The notes: generated from the letters alone by a model not told the origin. 64,000 nt of DNA from Streptomyces sp. MNU76 (GCF_020982545.1 NZ_JAJKLK010000001.1:434001-498000); one strand, 5' to 3'; shown: positions 45,967-55,518, counted from the stretch's first letter. Numbers and translations: made by a program.

Positions 45967-47313
45967 CTACTTCTTTACACGAACAGTCTTTGTCGACCGT
46001 GTCTCGAGAGTCATCTCGTCGGCCTCCGTGACCTTCGCCTTCAGTCGCACAGTACCTGTCGCCGCGTCGACCACGTCCACCACCTTCGCAAGCAGTTTGG
46101 CAGTATCCGCGTTCCCCGAGGCGCTGGCGAGCTGAACGGCCCGCCCCAGCTTGGCCGTTGCTCCGTCGAAATCGCCGGATTTACGGGCATCCAGACCTTG
46201 CTGGATGACTTGTGCCAGTTCGGCCTGACCCGTGTAGTGCGCGACCTGGGGGTTGATCGACGTGGACGCGACCATGTCGTCGGTCCACACGGCCTTCACC
46301 AGGCCCTGGGCGCCGAGGTTCTGTGCGCTGCCGTCCGACTGCGGGATGACGAGGGAGACCCGGGCGGCCAGCATCTCCTGGCCCAGGTCGGCGGCCGGGA
46401 CCTCGACGCACACGTGGTAGTCGCGGGACTCGTCCCCCCATGAGCCGGTCGGGTAGTCCCCGGCGCGCGGTCCCGCCTCGGTGCGACGGTCGGTCAACTC
46501 CTCGACCGTGGGTGCCACTTGCTTCACGAACTTGATCTTCGTCCCGACCGGGGTCCAGACCCGGAGGGCGACGTCGGCGACCTCCTTGCCCATGGCCGCC
46601 TCCATCATCTGTGTGAAGTCCGCGGACAGGGCGGCCGGGTCGGCCACGATGTCAGCGGTGCCGAGCAGTGCGGAGGCGATGGCCGTGACCTCTTTCACTT
46701 CCCAGTCGGTGCCCACTCCACGCGCGTCACACGTGAACCGTCCGGCACAGGCGTCCAACGCGGCCTTCAGATCCTCGGGCGACTCGTGCTCGTTGCGGCC
46801 GTCGGTGAGCAGGATGCCGTGACGGATGGCGACGTCCGCCGAGGCGAGCAGCCGGTCGGCGAGCTTCAGCCAGGTGCCGATGGCGGTGCCGCCGCCCGCG
46901 CTGAGCCTGCGCAGAGCCTGCTTGGCCTGGTCCCGGGTGGCGGAGTCGGCCACCGCGAGTCGGCCGCCGCCGGGGTAGACCTCCCGGGCCACGTGCGTGC
47001 CGTCGATCACCGCGAAGTGGACGCCGTCGCGCAGGGTGTCGATCGCGGCGGCCGTGGCGTCCCGGGCGTTGCGCATCTTGGTCGGCGGGTAGTCCATCGA
47101 CCCCGAGCAGTCGACCATGAGCGCCACGGCGGCGGAGGGCCCCTGCCCGGGCGAGTACAGGTGCGGCGCGGCGACCGCGCTGCCGATGGTGCCGCCGCCG
47201 GTCGCGCTGACCGTCACGATGGCGTTCACCTCGCGGCCGCCCTCGGGCAGGTACTCGTTCTGGTACACCTCGACCGAGAACTGCGGCACGTTCGACTTCG
47301 AGAAATTGGCCAT
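45967..47313 (-). CDS. vWA-domain protein (TerY-like), signalling cluster
   Basis: 448 aa, cytoplasmic (no signal peptide). A short N-terminal beta region precedes a vWA domain with MIDAS DCSGSM near residue 69-74, TAIGTWLKLA (second MIDAS Thr region) and LLTDGRNEHES. A beta domain and C-terminal helical bundle follow (QQGLDARKSGDFDGATAKLG). vWA proteins placed with a PP2C phosphatase and a Ser/Thr kinase form the so-called TerY-P triad described for Ter-linked systems. The adjacent genes here are exactly PP2C and kinase. Confidence 0.88.
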   Translation of the reverse strand: MANFSKSNVPQFSVEVYQNEYLPEGGREVNAIVTVSATGGGTIGSAVAAPHLYSPGQGPSAAVALMVDCSGSMDYPPTKMRNARDATAAAIDTLRDGVHFAVIDGTHVAREVYPGGGRLAVADSATRDQAKQALRRLSAGGGTAIGTWLKLADRLLASADVAIRHGILLTDGRNEHESPEDLKAALDACAGRFTCDARGVGTDWEVKEVTAIASALLGTADIVADPAALSADFTQMMEAAMGKEVADVALRVWTPVGTKIKFVKQVAPTVEELTDRRTEAGPRAGDYPTGSWGDESRDYHVCVEVPAADLGQEMLAARVSLVIPQSDGSAQNLGAQGLVKAVWTDDMVASTSINPQVAHYTGQAELAQVIQQGLDARKSGDFDGATAKLGRAVQLASASGNADTAKLLAKVVDVVDAATGTVRLKAKVTEADEMTLETRSTKTVRVKK

Positions 47314-47455
47314 GCCTACTCTGATCCCCCTAGCGGCCCCACAGCACGTGGGGTGATGACTGTGCGTGCCCGTACCCGGACCGGTCCCCTCCGGTCCGTC
47401 GGCCCTTCCCGTCCGGCCGCCGGGGCGCCCGCGAACATCCGGCCCGCGAGCACCC

Positions 47456-48775
47456 TCAGGCCGATCCTGCCCCCTGAGGAGGGGCCGGGAACGGCAGGAT
47501 CGCCACTGTTACGTTGTCGTGGCCACCCCCGTCGAGAGCGCGGCCCACCAGGACCTGCGCACAGCGCAACGGCCGCTCGGCCGCGTCCAGCGGCACGGCC
47601 TCGGCCATCTCCTCGGCGGCCTCGGCGTAGTTCCACAGCCCGTCGGTGCACACCACCACTACACCCGGCCGGTCCGGTTTGAAGGAAGCGGTGTGCGGCT
47701 CCAGTTCGTACGCGTCCGCGCCGAGCCAGCCGGTGATCGCGTGGGCGCGCTCGTCGGCGTACGCCTCGGCCTCGTTCATCAGTCCCGCGGACACCATTTG
47801 CGCCGCCCATGAGTCGTCCTCGGTGAGCCGGGCCGGGGGCGCGCTGCGGTCCACCGGCACCCAGTAGGCGCGGCTGTCGCCGACCCAGCCGACGACGAGC
47901 AGGCTCGGGGTGACGATCGAGCCGACGATGGTGCAGGCCGGCGCGTTCTGGTGCGGGGCATGCTCCTGGGCCGTCTCCGGCTCCTCCGCCAGCGCGTTGA
48001 CGGCGCTCGCGGCGGCGACGATCGCGTCGTGCATGGCCTGCTGCGGGTGGGTGCCGCGCGGCAGCGACTCCAGGACCGTCTCGCCCGCGGCGCGGGCCGC
48101 GGCGAGCGAGGCGTCGTCGGGGCGGGTCGCGGAGGACACGCCGTCGCAGACGATCGCGACGACCGCGGGGGAGCCGTCGGGCAGCGCGGTCGAGGAGATC
48201 GCGAACGCGTCCTCGTTGCGGTGGTGGCGCAGGCCCCGGTCGCTGACCGCGGCGACCGCGCCCAACTCCAGTTCCATGTGGTCGCGTTCGCGGGGCTGGG
48301 CGTGGCCGCAGTTCTCGCAGTAGCCGTCCCGGTCGACGTGGCCCGCGCGGCAGGCCACGCACACCTTCATACCGGCCGGCGGGGTGGCGAGGTCGGTGGT
48401 GCGCGGGTCCGGCGGCTGGGGCGCGGCCAGCGGGTACTCGTCGGGCTCGCGGGGCCGGTCGAACCGTACGCCCCGTCCCGGTCCGGGCAGTTCACCGCCG
48501 CCGGAGTCGGTGCCCTGGATGTCGGTGGGGCGGACCACCGGCGGGGGTGTGTCGGTGCTGGGTTCGGAGGCGACGGGCCAGTCCACGGGCGCCGCCTCGT
48601 CGGGCGCGGCGCCCGACGTCCCGTTCATGGTGAGGGTCGGCTGGTCCTGCGGCCGTGCGGGGGCCGCCGAGAGGTCATGGCCGCACGCACCGCAGAAGCG
48701 GTCGTCCGATGCGAGGGGCCACTCGCAGATCGGGCACTTCGTCAGCGCGGTCGGCTGGGGCATCTGCGACATCAA
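47456..48775 (-). CDS. PP2C-family Ser/Thr phosphatase with two zinc ribbons
   Basis: 439 aa. The N-terminal zinc ribbon CPICEWPLASDDRFCGACG is followed by a disordered linker of about 90 residues and a second ribbon CVACRAGHVDRDGYCENCG. The PP2C domain has all metal motifs: RNEDAF, VCDGVSS, GDSRAYW, CTDGLWNY and HDNVTV. It is expected to reverse phosphorylation by the kinase, whose stop codon is directly adjacent to its start. Shared zinc ribbons in this protein, the kinase and the FHA protein suggest they dock on each other. Confidence 0.92.
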   Translation of the reverse strand: MMSQMPQPTALTKCPICEWPLASDDRFCGACGHDLSAAPARPQDQPTLTMNGTSGAAPDEAAPVDWPVASEPSTDTPPPVVRPTDIQGTDSGGGELPGPGRGVRFDRPREPDEYPLAAPQPPDPRTTDLATPPAGMKVCVACRAGHVDRDGYCENCGHAQPRERDHMELELGAVAAVSDRGLRHHRNEDAFAISSTALPDGSPAVVAIVCDGVSSATRPDDASLAAARAAGETVLESLPRGTHPQQAMHDAIVAAASAVNALAEEPETAQEHAPHQNAPACTIVGSIVTPSLLVVGWVGDSRAYWVPVDRSAPPARLTEDDSWAAQMVSAGLMNEAEAYADERAHAITGWLGADAYELEPHTASFKPDRPGVVVVCTDGLWNYAEAAEEMAEAVPLDAAERPLRCAQVLVGRALDGGGHDNVTVAILPFPAPPQGAGSA

Positions 48776-51577
48776 CTACACCCACGTCCGGGGGCGGTAA
48801 CGGTTGGCACGTTCCACCAGGTCGATCCTCTCCTCGCCGCCTTGGGCGAGCCGGGCCAGTGTGCGGTACGACCGCTCCAGTCCGAAGCGGAGGCCGCGCT
48901 CGTCCAGCGTGCTGCCCAGCAGCACCCGCTCGCCGGCCGGGGGGCGGGCGCCCTGGCCTCCGGAGAGTACCCAGTCCAGGGCGCAGCCGAGGACCTCTGT
49001 GGACAACTGCTCGCGGCGCACGGCGTCCAGACCGTACCCGCCGAGCGCCTCGACCTGCCCGGCGGCCGCGGTCAGGTCGTCCAGGAAGGCCGTCTCGGGC
49101 GAGGCTCCGGTCGGCGCGGCCGCGGAAGGGACGGTTCCGGACGGTCCGGCCCCGGTCGGGACGGCTCCGGACGCTCCGGCCGCAGTCGGGACGGTTCCGG
49201 ACGGGTCGGCCCCGGGAGACGTGGTCCCGGCCGTCGCGGTCCCCGGGGTGGCGGCCCCCGCCGTCCCGGTTCCGCCCGTCCCGATGTCGCCCGATCCGGT
49301 TCCGCCCGCCCCGGCTCCCGCTCCGAGCGTCGCCTCGGCGCGGTGTCTGAGGCGGGCCCGTACGGCGGCGACCCGGGCGGCGGTGTAGTGGATCGACGCC
49401 TCCGGTACGGACTCCAGGGTCCGCACGGCGTTCTGCCGGTCCCCGGCGGTCAGCCGTACCCGGGCGAGCCCGAACGCGGCGCTCACGAAGCTGGGGTCGG
49501 TCGTCCACACCAGGCGGTAGTACTCGGCGGCGTTGTCCAACTGCCCCAGTACCTCGGCGCACAGGCCGAGGGCCAGCTTGGGGGCCGGCTCGCCCGGGAA
49601 GGCGTCGTAGATCGCGTCGAAGGACAGCGCGGCGTTCTCGTGGTCGCCGGTGGCGAGCGCGGCCACGCCCCGGTACCAGACGACCCGCCAGTCGTCGGGG
49701 TGGTCCCGCTCCAAGGCGTCCAGGGTGGCCAGGGCGATCGTGAACTCGGCCATCTCCAGCCGGGCCCGCAGCTCGCGCAGCCGCAGCTCCAGCGAGCCGC
49801 TGGGGGCCGCGTGCAGCGCCGTGATCAGCTCGGTCGGGGCGGAGGTCATCAGTCCCGCCAGGAACCCGGCGTTCGGGTCCCCCGGGTCCACGCGCGGCAC
49901 GGGCAGCGCGAGGGCCGCGGCGGCGGTGTCGAGCTGCCGGGTGAGCCGGGCGGGGACGGCCGCGCCGCCGGTCAGCAGGGCGGGCGTACCGGAAGGCGAA
50001 CCGCCGTTCCCGGCAAGGGAACCGGAAGGCGAACCGCCGTTCTTCCTGGTGACCTTGTCGCGCCGCACCCCCAGCCTGGACACGTCCCCGTCGAGCTTCG
50101 TGAACAACTCCGTGTCCGTGACCCGTACCTCAGGCCCGAAGATCGTCGACAGGGCGGGCCGGGCCCGGCCCGTCTGGAGGGAGACGACCTCCCGCAGCAC
50201 ACCCGTCAGCTGCTCCGACATCTCCTGCGCGGAGGCGAACCGGCGGGCCGGGTCGGGGTCGGTGGCACGTACCAGCAGCCGGTAGAAGGACTCGTACTGA
50301 CGGAAGACCTCGATGTTGTCGGGGTCGGGCAGGGAGTCCACGAACACGTTCGTGTAGCCCTGGAAGTCGAAGGTGAGGACCGCCAGCGTGCGGGCGACCG
50401 TGTACAGGTCGGAGGCGACCGACGGGCCCACGTCGGCGACCTCGGGAGCCTGGTAGCCGACCGTGCCGTAGATGGCCGACTCGTCGTCGTCCATCCGGCG
50501 CACCGCGCCCATGTCGATCAGCTTGAGCTGGTCCTCGGTCTGGATCGCGTTGTCGACCTTGAAGTCGCAGTACAGCAGGTTCCGGCTGTGCAGGTGCCCG
50601 AATGCCTCCAGGGCCTCGATGCCGTACGCGCACGCCTGCTCCACCGGGAGGGGGTCGCGACGCCCGTCCGCCGTGCGGCGGCCGTTGGCGATCTCCTTGA
50701 GCGACTTGCCGCCGACGTACTCCATGACGATGTACCCGTCCAGCGAACCGGTGCGCTGGTCGAGGTGCTCGACGAAGTTGTAGATGCGGACGATGTTGGA
50801 GTGCTCGATCTCGGCGAGGAAGCGGCGCTCGGAGATCGCTGCGGCCATCGCGTCCTGGTCGCCCGTGTCCAGCAGGCCCTTCAGCACGACCCAGCGGTCC
50901 GACACCGCCCGGTCTATGGCCAGATAGATCCAGCCCAGACCGCCGTGCGCGAGACAGCCGACCACCTCGTACTGGCCGCGCACGATGTCGCCCGCGTGCA
51001 GTTTCGGCACGAAGGAGTACGGGTGGCCGCACTTGGTGCAGAAGCCCTCCGTGCGCCCGGGCCGGTCACCGCGCGACCGGCCGACCGGGGCCCCGCAGTC
51101 GGAGCGCGAGCAGAACCGCTTCCGCTCGGGCACCTCGGCGGTCTCCAGCACCATCGAACGCGGGTCGGGACGCGGCACGTCCGGGACCTGGACGAGACCC
51201 ACGCCGAGCCGCGCCCGCCCCGAGGTGCCGGAGGTCTTGCCGGAGCTGCGCACCGACACCGAACGGCCCGTCGACCGCCCCGACAGGGCACGGGAGAGCC
51301 GCCCGGAGACCGAGCGCCGGGACTGCGAGGAGCGCCCGGACGTGCGCGAGGAGCGCGAGCTGCCGGAACCGGAGCCGCGCGAGCCCCGCCCGCCCCCGGT
51401 GATGCCGGTGGGCGGGGAGTTGACCATGCCGCTCGCCGAGACGACCGGCGCGAGACCGCACTCGTCGCAGTACAGCTCGCCGCCGCCCACGTCCTCGTAC
51501 GCACCCGAGCACCCGGGCCGCTGGCACGACTGCCGCGGCGTCTCCTCACCCGCCGGGGTCTCCTGCGTCTGACTCAC
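48776..51577 (-). CDS. pknG: PknG-like Ser/Thr protein kinase with TPR domain
   Basis: 933 aa from GTG 51577, overlapping the upstream stop (GTGA). A zinc ribbon (CQRPGCSG...YCDECG, residues 18-41) precedes a Ser/Arg/Gly-rich stretch and a rubredoxin-like pair CSRSDCG/CTKCG. The kinase domain has a Gly loop in VGCLAHGGLGWIYLA, catalytic Lys in VVLKGL, catalytic loop LLYCDFKVDNA (non-RD, as in PknG) and DMG in place of DFG in LIDMGAV. The C-terminus has TPR-like helices. An Ala/Gly/Thr/Pro repeat insert near residues 750-810 is encoded by 49110-49330. Mycobacterial PknG tunes glutamate metabolism through FHA protein GarA and is stimulated via GlnH/GlnX, whose homologues are encoded here. Confidence 0.9.
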   Translation of the reverse strand: MSQTQETPAGEETPRQSCQRPGCSGAYEDVGGGELYCDECGLAPVVSASGMVNSPPTGITGGGRGSRGSGSGSSRSSRTSGRSSQSRRSVSGRLSRALSGRSTGRSVSVRSSGKTSGTSGRARLGVGLVQVPDVPRPDPRSMVLETAEVPERKRFCSRSDCGAPVGRSRGDRPGRTEGFCTKCGHPYSFVPKLHAGDIVRGQYEVVGCLAHGGLGWIYLAIDRAVSDRWVVLKGLLDTGDQDAMAAAISERRFLAEIEHSNIVRIYNFVEHLDQRTGSLDGYIVMEYVGGKSLKEIANGRRTADGRRDPLPVEQACAYGIEALEAFGHLHSRNLLYCDFKVDNAIQTEDQLKLIDMGAVRRMDDDESAIYGTVGYQAPEVADVGPSVASDLYTVARTLAVLTFDFQGYTNVFVDSLPDPDNIEVFRQYESFYRLLVRATDPDPARRFASAQEMSEQLTGVLREVVSLQTGRARPALSTIFGPEVRVTDTELFTKLDGDVSRLGVRRDKVTRKNGGSPSGSLAGNGGSPSGTPALLTGGAAVPARLTRQLDTAAAALALPVPRVDPGDPNAGFLAGLMTSAPTELITALHAAPSGSLELRLRELRARLEMAEFTIALATLDALERDHPDDWRVVWYRGVAALATGDHENAALSFDAIYDAFPGEPAPKLALGLCAEVLGQLDNAAEYYRLVWTTDPSFVSAAFGLARVRLTAGDRQNAVRTLESVPEASIHYTAARVAAVRARLRHRAEATLGAGAGAGGTGSGDIGTGGTGTAGAATPGTATAGTTSPGADPSGTVPTAAGASGAVPTGAGPSGTVPSAAAPTGASPETAFLDDLTAAAGQVEALGGYGLDAVRREQLSTEVLGCALDWVLSGGQGARPPAGERVLLGSTLDERGLRFGLERSYRTLARLAQGGEERIDLVERANRYRPRTWV

Positions 51578-52899
51578 GACTGCTCCTCCCTCCGGTCCTG
51601 CGGCGCACGTGGGACCGGCACCGACTGGCCCAGCAGTTCGGTGGCCGCCTGCTGGTAGCGCAGCACCGCCATCTCGGCGACCCGCAGGTCGCACGGGGCG
51701 CTCCACAGCATGCGGCGCGCCGCGTCGTACCGCTCCACCAGCAGCGAGTCCTCCGCGAAGCCGTGCCGCGCGACCTTCGCCCTGTACGCGTCGAGGCGGC
51801 CGCGCAGCTCCGCGCGGACCGCCAGCGGCGCGGTGACCGCCGTCAACGACTCGCGGGCCCGCAGCAGTTCGTCGTCCGCCTTCTGCTCCAACGACTCCAG
51901 GAGCGGGGAGAGCCGGTGCCACTGCGCGTGTCTGCGGTACTCGGCCGCCATCGCCAACTGCTCCTGCAGCACCGTCGGCGGGCCGCTCACCACGGGCACC
52001 TCCGTCGCGGCGATCTTCGCCAGCACCTCACCGCGCGCGCTGCGCGCCTCGGCCAGCGTGCGGTCCGCACGGCTGAGGACGTCCCGCAGCTTCACCAGCC
52101 GGGCCTCCGCGTCCTGCCGGACCGTCAGCACGGCCTCGATCTCCCGCCGCACGTCCTCCAGGGCCCGTGCCTCACGGTCGTACGTGGAGGTGTCCGGGCG
52201 GCCGCCACCGGGCGCCGAACTGCCCGGCGCGGGCACCCAGAAGGCCAGCGGGTCCGAGACGACCTGCTCACGGAGCCGGGTCAGGGTGCGGGTGATCCGC
52301 TCCAGGTCGTCCCCGGCCGGATGCTCGCCGGGGCGTACGCCCACGGAGTGCGCGAGCTGACGGGTGCGCTGGAGCTCGGCGGCCAGTAGATCGATTCTGG
52401 CGGGCAGCGCGGACCACACCGCGTCGGCGGCCACGACCATGTCCAGCGAGGACGCGTACAGGTCGTTCATCCGGTCCACGAGCGTGACCAGCGAGAACTG
52501 TTCGCTGAGCCGGTTCGTGCCCTGCAGTGTCGGCGCGTTCGCCATCGCCGTCGCGGAGCCGGCGACCGTGACCGCCTCGCCGCGCAGCAGTTCGGTCAGC
52601 TCCACCAGGTCCTCACGGCTGGACCAGCGGCGCCGCGAACGGATCTGCCGGGCGTTGTGCAACGCGTCCGTGTACGCGTCGAAGTACGCCCACAGCAGCG
52701 TGATCGACGCGTCCGCGGCGGTCCAGCGCTCCTTGGTGACGCCGGTCAGCTCGGCGCCTTCGAGCAGTCTGCGGCCCGCGTGGTCCTGGAGGGCGAGCAG
52801 CGAGGTCTCGATGGCCTCGTGCTCCGCGCCGAGCCGCGCGAGCGCACGGTCCACCTCGTCCCGGTCCATCACCGGCCCGGTGGATCCCGCGACGCCCAT
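51574..52899 (-). CDS. Uncharacterised helical/coiled-coil protein in PknG cluster
   Basis: 441 aa from ATG 52899, with GAGAGGTG upstream. Almost wholly helical with long heptad-like stretches (ALEDVRREIEAVLTVRQDAE, RLVKLRDVLSRADRTLAEAR) and no signal peptide, membrane helix or known catalytic motif. A Pro/Gly-rich break lies near residue 230. It is embedded between the glnH-like gene and pknG and overlaps pknG by GTGA, so it is made with the kinase. I do not recognise a family and know of no counterpart in the mycobacterial pknG operon. A scaffold linking membrane sensor to kinase is a reasonable guess only. Confidence 0.8.
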   Translation of the reverse strand: MGVAGSTGPVMDRDEVDRALARLGAEHEAIETSLLALQDHAGRRLLEGAELTGVTKERWTAADASITLLWAYFDAYTDALHNARQIRSRRRWSSREDLVELTELLRGEAVTVAGSATAMANAPTLQGTNRLSEQFSLVTLVDRMNDLYASSLDMVVAADAVWSALPARIDLLAAELQRTRQLAHSVGVRPGEHPAGDDLERITRTLTRLREQVVSDPLAFWVPAPGSSAPGGGRPDTSTYDREARALEDVRREIEAVLTVRQDAEARLVKLRDVLSRADRTLAEARSARGEVLAKIAATEVPVVSGPPTVLQEQLAMAAEYRRHAQWHRLSPLLESLEQKADDELLRARESLTAVTAPLAVRAELRGRLDAYRAKVARHGFAEDSLLVERYDAARRMLWSAPCDLRVAEMAVLRYQQAATELLGQSVPVPRAPQDRREEQS

Positions 52900-52966
52900 C
52901 GATCACCTCTCGCTGCTGTCGGTGTCCGTCAGTTGAATGCGGTCCTCGTACGTCGGTCCCGGTACG

Positions 52967-54016
52967 TCAGTCTCTGTACTGCTGGGGTGCGGGTGGCTTG
53001 GACCGCGCCAGGTCCGGCCCGAGGGTCTCGGACAACCACTTGTCGTAGGAGTCCTGCCAGCCGTCCTTGAGGTAGTCCACCAGCACCTGATTGACCCGGC
53101 GTACCAGATCCGTGTCCTCCTGGTTCATCGCCACGCCGTAGTACTCGGTGGTGAACGGCTCGCCCACCAGCTTCACGGTCGGATCCTGCGCCGCCTGGCT
53201 CGCGGCGAGGGCGCCGTCGGTGACCACGGCGTCGACCTGGCCGAGCTGGAGCCTTACCAGGCAGTCGAGTTGATTGGGAACGGTCAGGGAGATGTCGGTG
53301 GAGTCGGGCAGCTTCCCCGATCCCTTCCCCGCCTTCAGGGTGGACCAGGCGGTGGAAGTGTCCGCCGTGCAGATCTTCTTGTCCGCCAGCGTCTCGCCGT
53401 AGCCCTTGATCGTCGAGGACTTGGGGGCCAGGATCTGCTGCCCGGTCTTGAAGTACGGCTGGGAGAAGGCGACATCCCGCATGCGGTCACAGCTGATCGT
53501 CATCGTGCGGACCACCATGTCGACCTCCCCCTCCTGGAGCGCGGGGATGCGTCGGCTGGTGGGAATCGCCTTGAACCGCACCTTCTCCCGGTCGCCGAGT
53601 ATCTCCTCGGCGATGCGGTGGGCGATGTCGATGTCGAAGCCCTCCAGTCGGGCGTCGTCGTTCGTGCTGTTCGGGTCGCGGTAGCCCCAGCGATAGCTGT
53701 TCTGGTCGACGCCGACCGTGATGTAGTCGTTCTTCTCGATGCGCTCGATCGCCTTGTCGGACGCGTCGGAGGAGGGCCGCAGGCTCTTGTTCTCCGGATC
53801 CTTCATGGTCTTGCAGTCGTCGGCCCGCACCTGTGTACCCCGGGCCATGCCCTGACCCCCGGTGCCCGTCCCGCCGTCGCTGCGGGTGCTCTTCACCGGC
53901 AGCACCAGGGCGAAGACCAGGGTCAGGGCGCAGAGGACCGCCATCGCGCCCACGCCGCCCCAACCACTGAGGCCGGCCCGCAGGCGCCGTACCGCACGTG
54001 TCGCGAGCCCTTCCAC
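52967..54016 (-). CDS. glnH: GlnH-like amino-acid-binding protein, membrane-anchored
   Basis: 349 aa from GTG 54016, with GGAGGAGG just upstream; GTG 54040, overlapping the glnX stop, is possible. The N-terminus has an uncleaved-looking membrane helix (GAMAVLCALTLVFALVLPV) rather than a lipobox. Then follows a type-2 periplasmic binding fold of the Glu/Asp/Gln-binding type: DYITVGVDQNSYRWGYRD, LEGFDIDIAHRIAEEILG, VDMVVRTMTISCDRMRDVAF and VNQVLVDYLKDG. No ABC permease or ATPase is nearby, which argues for sensing, not uptake, as proposed for mycobacterial GlnH with GlnX and PknG. Confidence 0.88.
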   Translation of the reverse strand: MEGLATRAVRRLRAGLSGWGGVGAMAVLCALTLVFALVLPVKSTRSDGGTGTGGQGMARGTQVRADDCKTMKDPENKSLRPSSDASDKAIERIEKNDYITVGVDQNSYRWGYRDPNSTNDDARLEGFDIDIAHRIAEEILGDREKVRFKAIPTSRRIPALQEGEVDMVVRTMTISCDRMRDVAFSQPYFKTGQQILAPKSSTIKGYGETLADKKICTADTSTAWSTLKAGKGSGKLPDSTDISLTVPNQLDCLVRLQLGQVDAVVTDGALAASQAAQDPTVKLVGEPFTTEYYGVAMNQEDTDLVRRVNQVLVDYLKDGWQDSYDKWLSETLGPDLARSKPPAPQQYRD

Positions 54017-54036
54017 CGTGCCTCCTCCCGCCGCCG

Positions 54037-55518
54037 TCACCGGTACTCCGAAAGCCTGCGTCCGATGCCCAGCACCGCGCCCGCCGCTCCCAGCACGGCC
54101 AGTACGGCTGCGCCCACCGGGAGCCCGAGCATGGCGGCACGGCCACTTCGGGCAGCGGTCTCGAACTCGTCCTTCTCGTAGGCGCTCGCGAGGCCCAGAT
54201 TCGTGTCGACCTGGTCGAAGCACTGTCCTGTCGGCCTGTCACCGTCCGGGCAGTCGTCCGTGGCCTTGCCGCCGATCACCTGGTCCCGAGCGCACTGGTA
54301 GTCGCCCCTGTCGTCGGCGTCGCGGGCCTTGCCGTGCCGCGCCTTCCACTCCTCCATGGCGAGGCCCGCGGCCCGCACGGGCTTCGCACCGCCGCTGTCG
54401 TCGGCCAGCCGCTCGGCGGCGGCCAACCGGTCCTCCAGGTTGCGCATTTCCTTCTTGAAGTTGTGGTCGAACTCGTCCACGCTCGTCTCCTCGCCGTCGA
54501 CCGTGATCTTGATCGACTGAGCACCCCGGCTGATCAGCGTCAGGTTCTCGTTGCCCCGGGCGGTGAGGGAGGCGATGCGGGCGTCGTTGAGGACGGTCAG
54601 CGACCGTACGCCGTGTTCGTAGGAGTCGTTCAGCCCCGCACGGGCGAGGGTGTGGCCCCCGGCCAGCCACAGCAGGACCACGGTGGAGGCGGCAGTCGCC
54701 GCGACCAGGCCGTGGTTCAACACCCGGTTGGTACGCCGGTAGTTGCGCCGCTGGGCCCAGACGAGGCCGCCGATGGCGAGGGCGCCGAGGCCGAGCGCGG
54801 CCCACGGATACGCCGTGGCGTCCGCGTAGTCGTCGCGGAGCCGCTCGTTCTCGTTGTCGTAGATGCTCTGTGCCTCGCCGAGCATGTTCTGCATCTTGTC
54901 GTTCGCGTAGCGCAGATAGGCGCCGCCCAGCGGGTAGCCCAGCCGGTTGTTGGCGCGGGCCCGCTCCACCAGGCCCTTGTACTCGGGCAGCAGGGCGTTG
55001 AGCTTGGCGATGCGCTGCTCGGAGTCGGAGCCGGACTCCGACGCGGTCGCGGCGAAGGCCAGGTTCCTCGCGGCGTTCCCCATCTCCCGCTCGTACACCT
55101 CGCGCGACTCCGCGGTCTCCTGCCCACCCGCGAGAAACCCGCTGGACGCCGCCGTGTTGGCGGCGGCCAGGGAACTGTAGATCTCCGCCGCCGCCGAGCT
55201 GAGCGGCTGGCTGCCGTGGAGGACGTCGTCGGCGGCGGCCGCGCGGTCGTTCATCTGCCAGGCGGTGACCGAGCCGAACGCGACGACCAGGAGGGCGAGG
55301 ACGGCGCCGATGATGCGCAGCCGGCCGGGCTCGGTCGTCGCGGCCGCGCGCAGTTGGTCGACGCCCTCGGCGAACGCCGTCCGGCGCGGCGGCCCGCCGT
55401 CCGGGGCCGGGGACGGCGCGGGGGACCTCGGTACGGGTGCGGCCTGCGACGGCACGGCGGGGCCCGGGCCCGTGGGTGGTGCCGTCGGTGCCGCGCTGCC
55501 CTCCGGCGTGAATGTCAC
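54037..55518 (-). CDS. glnX: GlnX-like transmembrane sensor
   Basis: 493 aa. A Pro/Ala-rich cytoplasmic N-terminus of about 65 residues precedes TM1 (LRIIGAVLALLVVAFGSVTAW). An outer helical domain of about 160 residues follows, then TM2 and TM3 (YPWAALGLGALAIGGLVW; LVAATAASTVVLLWLAG), a second outer domain with two cysteines (YQCARDQ, DDCPDGD) and TM4 (AAMLGLPVGAAVLAVLGAAG) with a short tail. This four-helix, two-sensor-domain layout next to glnH and pknG matches mycobacterial GlnX, which relays aspartate/glutamate binding by GlnH to PknG. First gene of the operon. Confidence 0.85.
   Translation of the reverse strand: MTFTPEGSAAPTAPPTGPGPAVPSQAAPVPRSPAPSPAPDGGPPRRTAFAEGVDQLRAAATTEPGRLRIIGAVLALLVVAFGSVTAWQMNDRAAAADDVLHGSQPLSSAAAEIYSSLAAANTAASSGFLAGGQETAESREVYEREMGNAARNLAFAATASESGSDSEQRIAKLNALLPEYKGLVERARANNRLGYPLGGAYLRYANDKMQNMLGEAQSIYDNENERLRDDYADATAYPWAALGLGALAIGGLVWAQRRNYRRTNRVLNHGLVAATAASTVVLLWLAGGHTLARAGLNDSYEHGVRSLTVLNDARIASLTARGNENLTLISRGAQSIKITVDGEETSVDEFDHNFKKEMRNLEDRLAAAERLADDSGGAKPVRAAGLAMEEWKARHGKARDADDRGDYQCARDQVIGGKATDDCPDGDRPTGQCFDQVDTNLGLASAYEKDEFETAARSGRAAMLGLPVGAAVLAVLGAAGAVLGIGRRLSEYR

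Noticed and set aside
47951..51658. Very long plus-strand ORF (1235 codons) opposite the kinase and phosphatase genes
   Set aside because: It is the antisense shadow of GC-rich genes, is full of Gly/Arg/Val runs with no domain, and the minus strand carries clear kinase and PP2C motifs.
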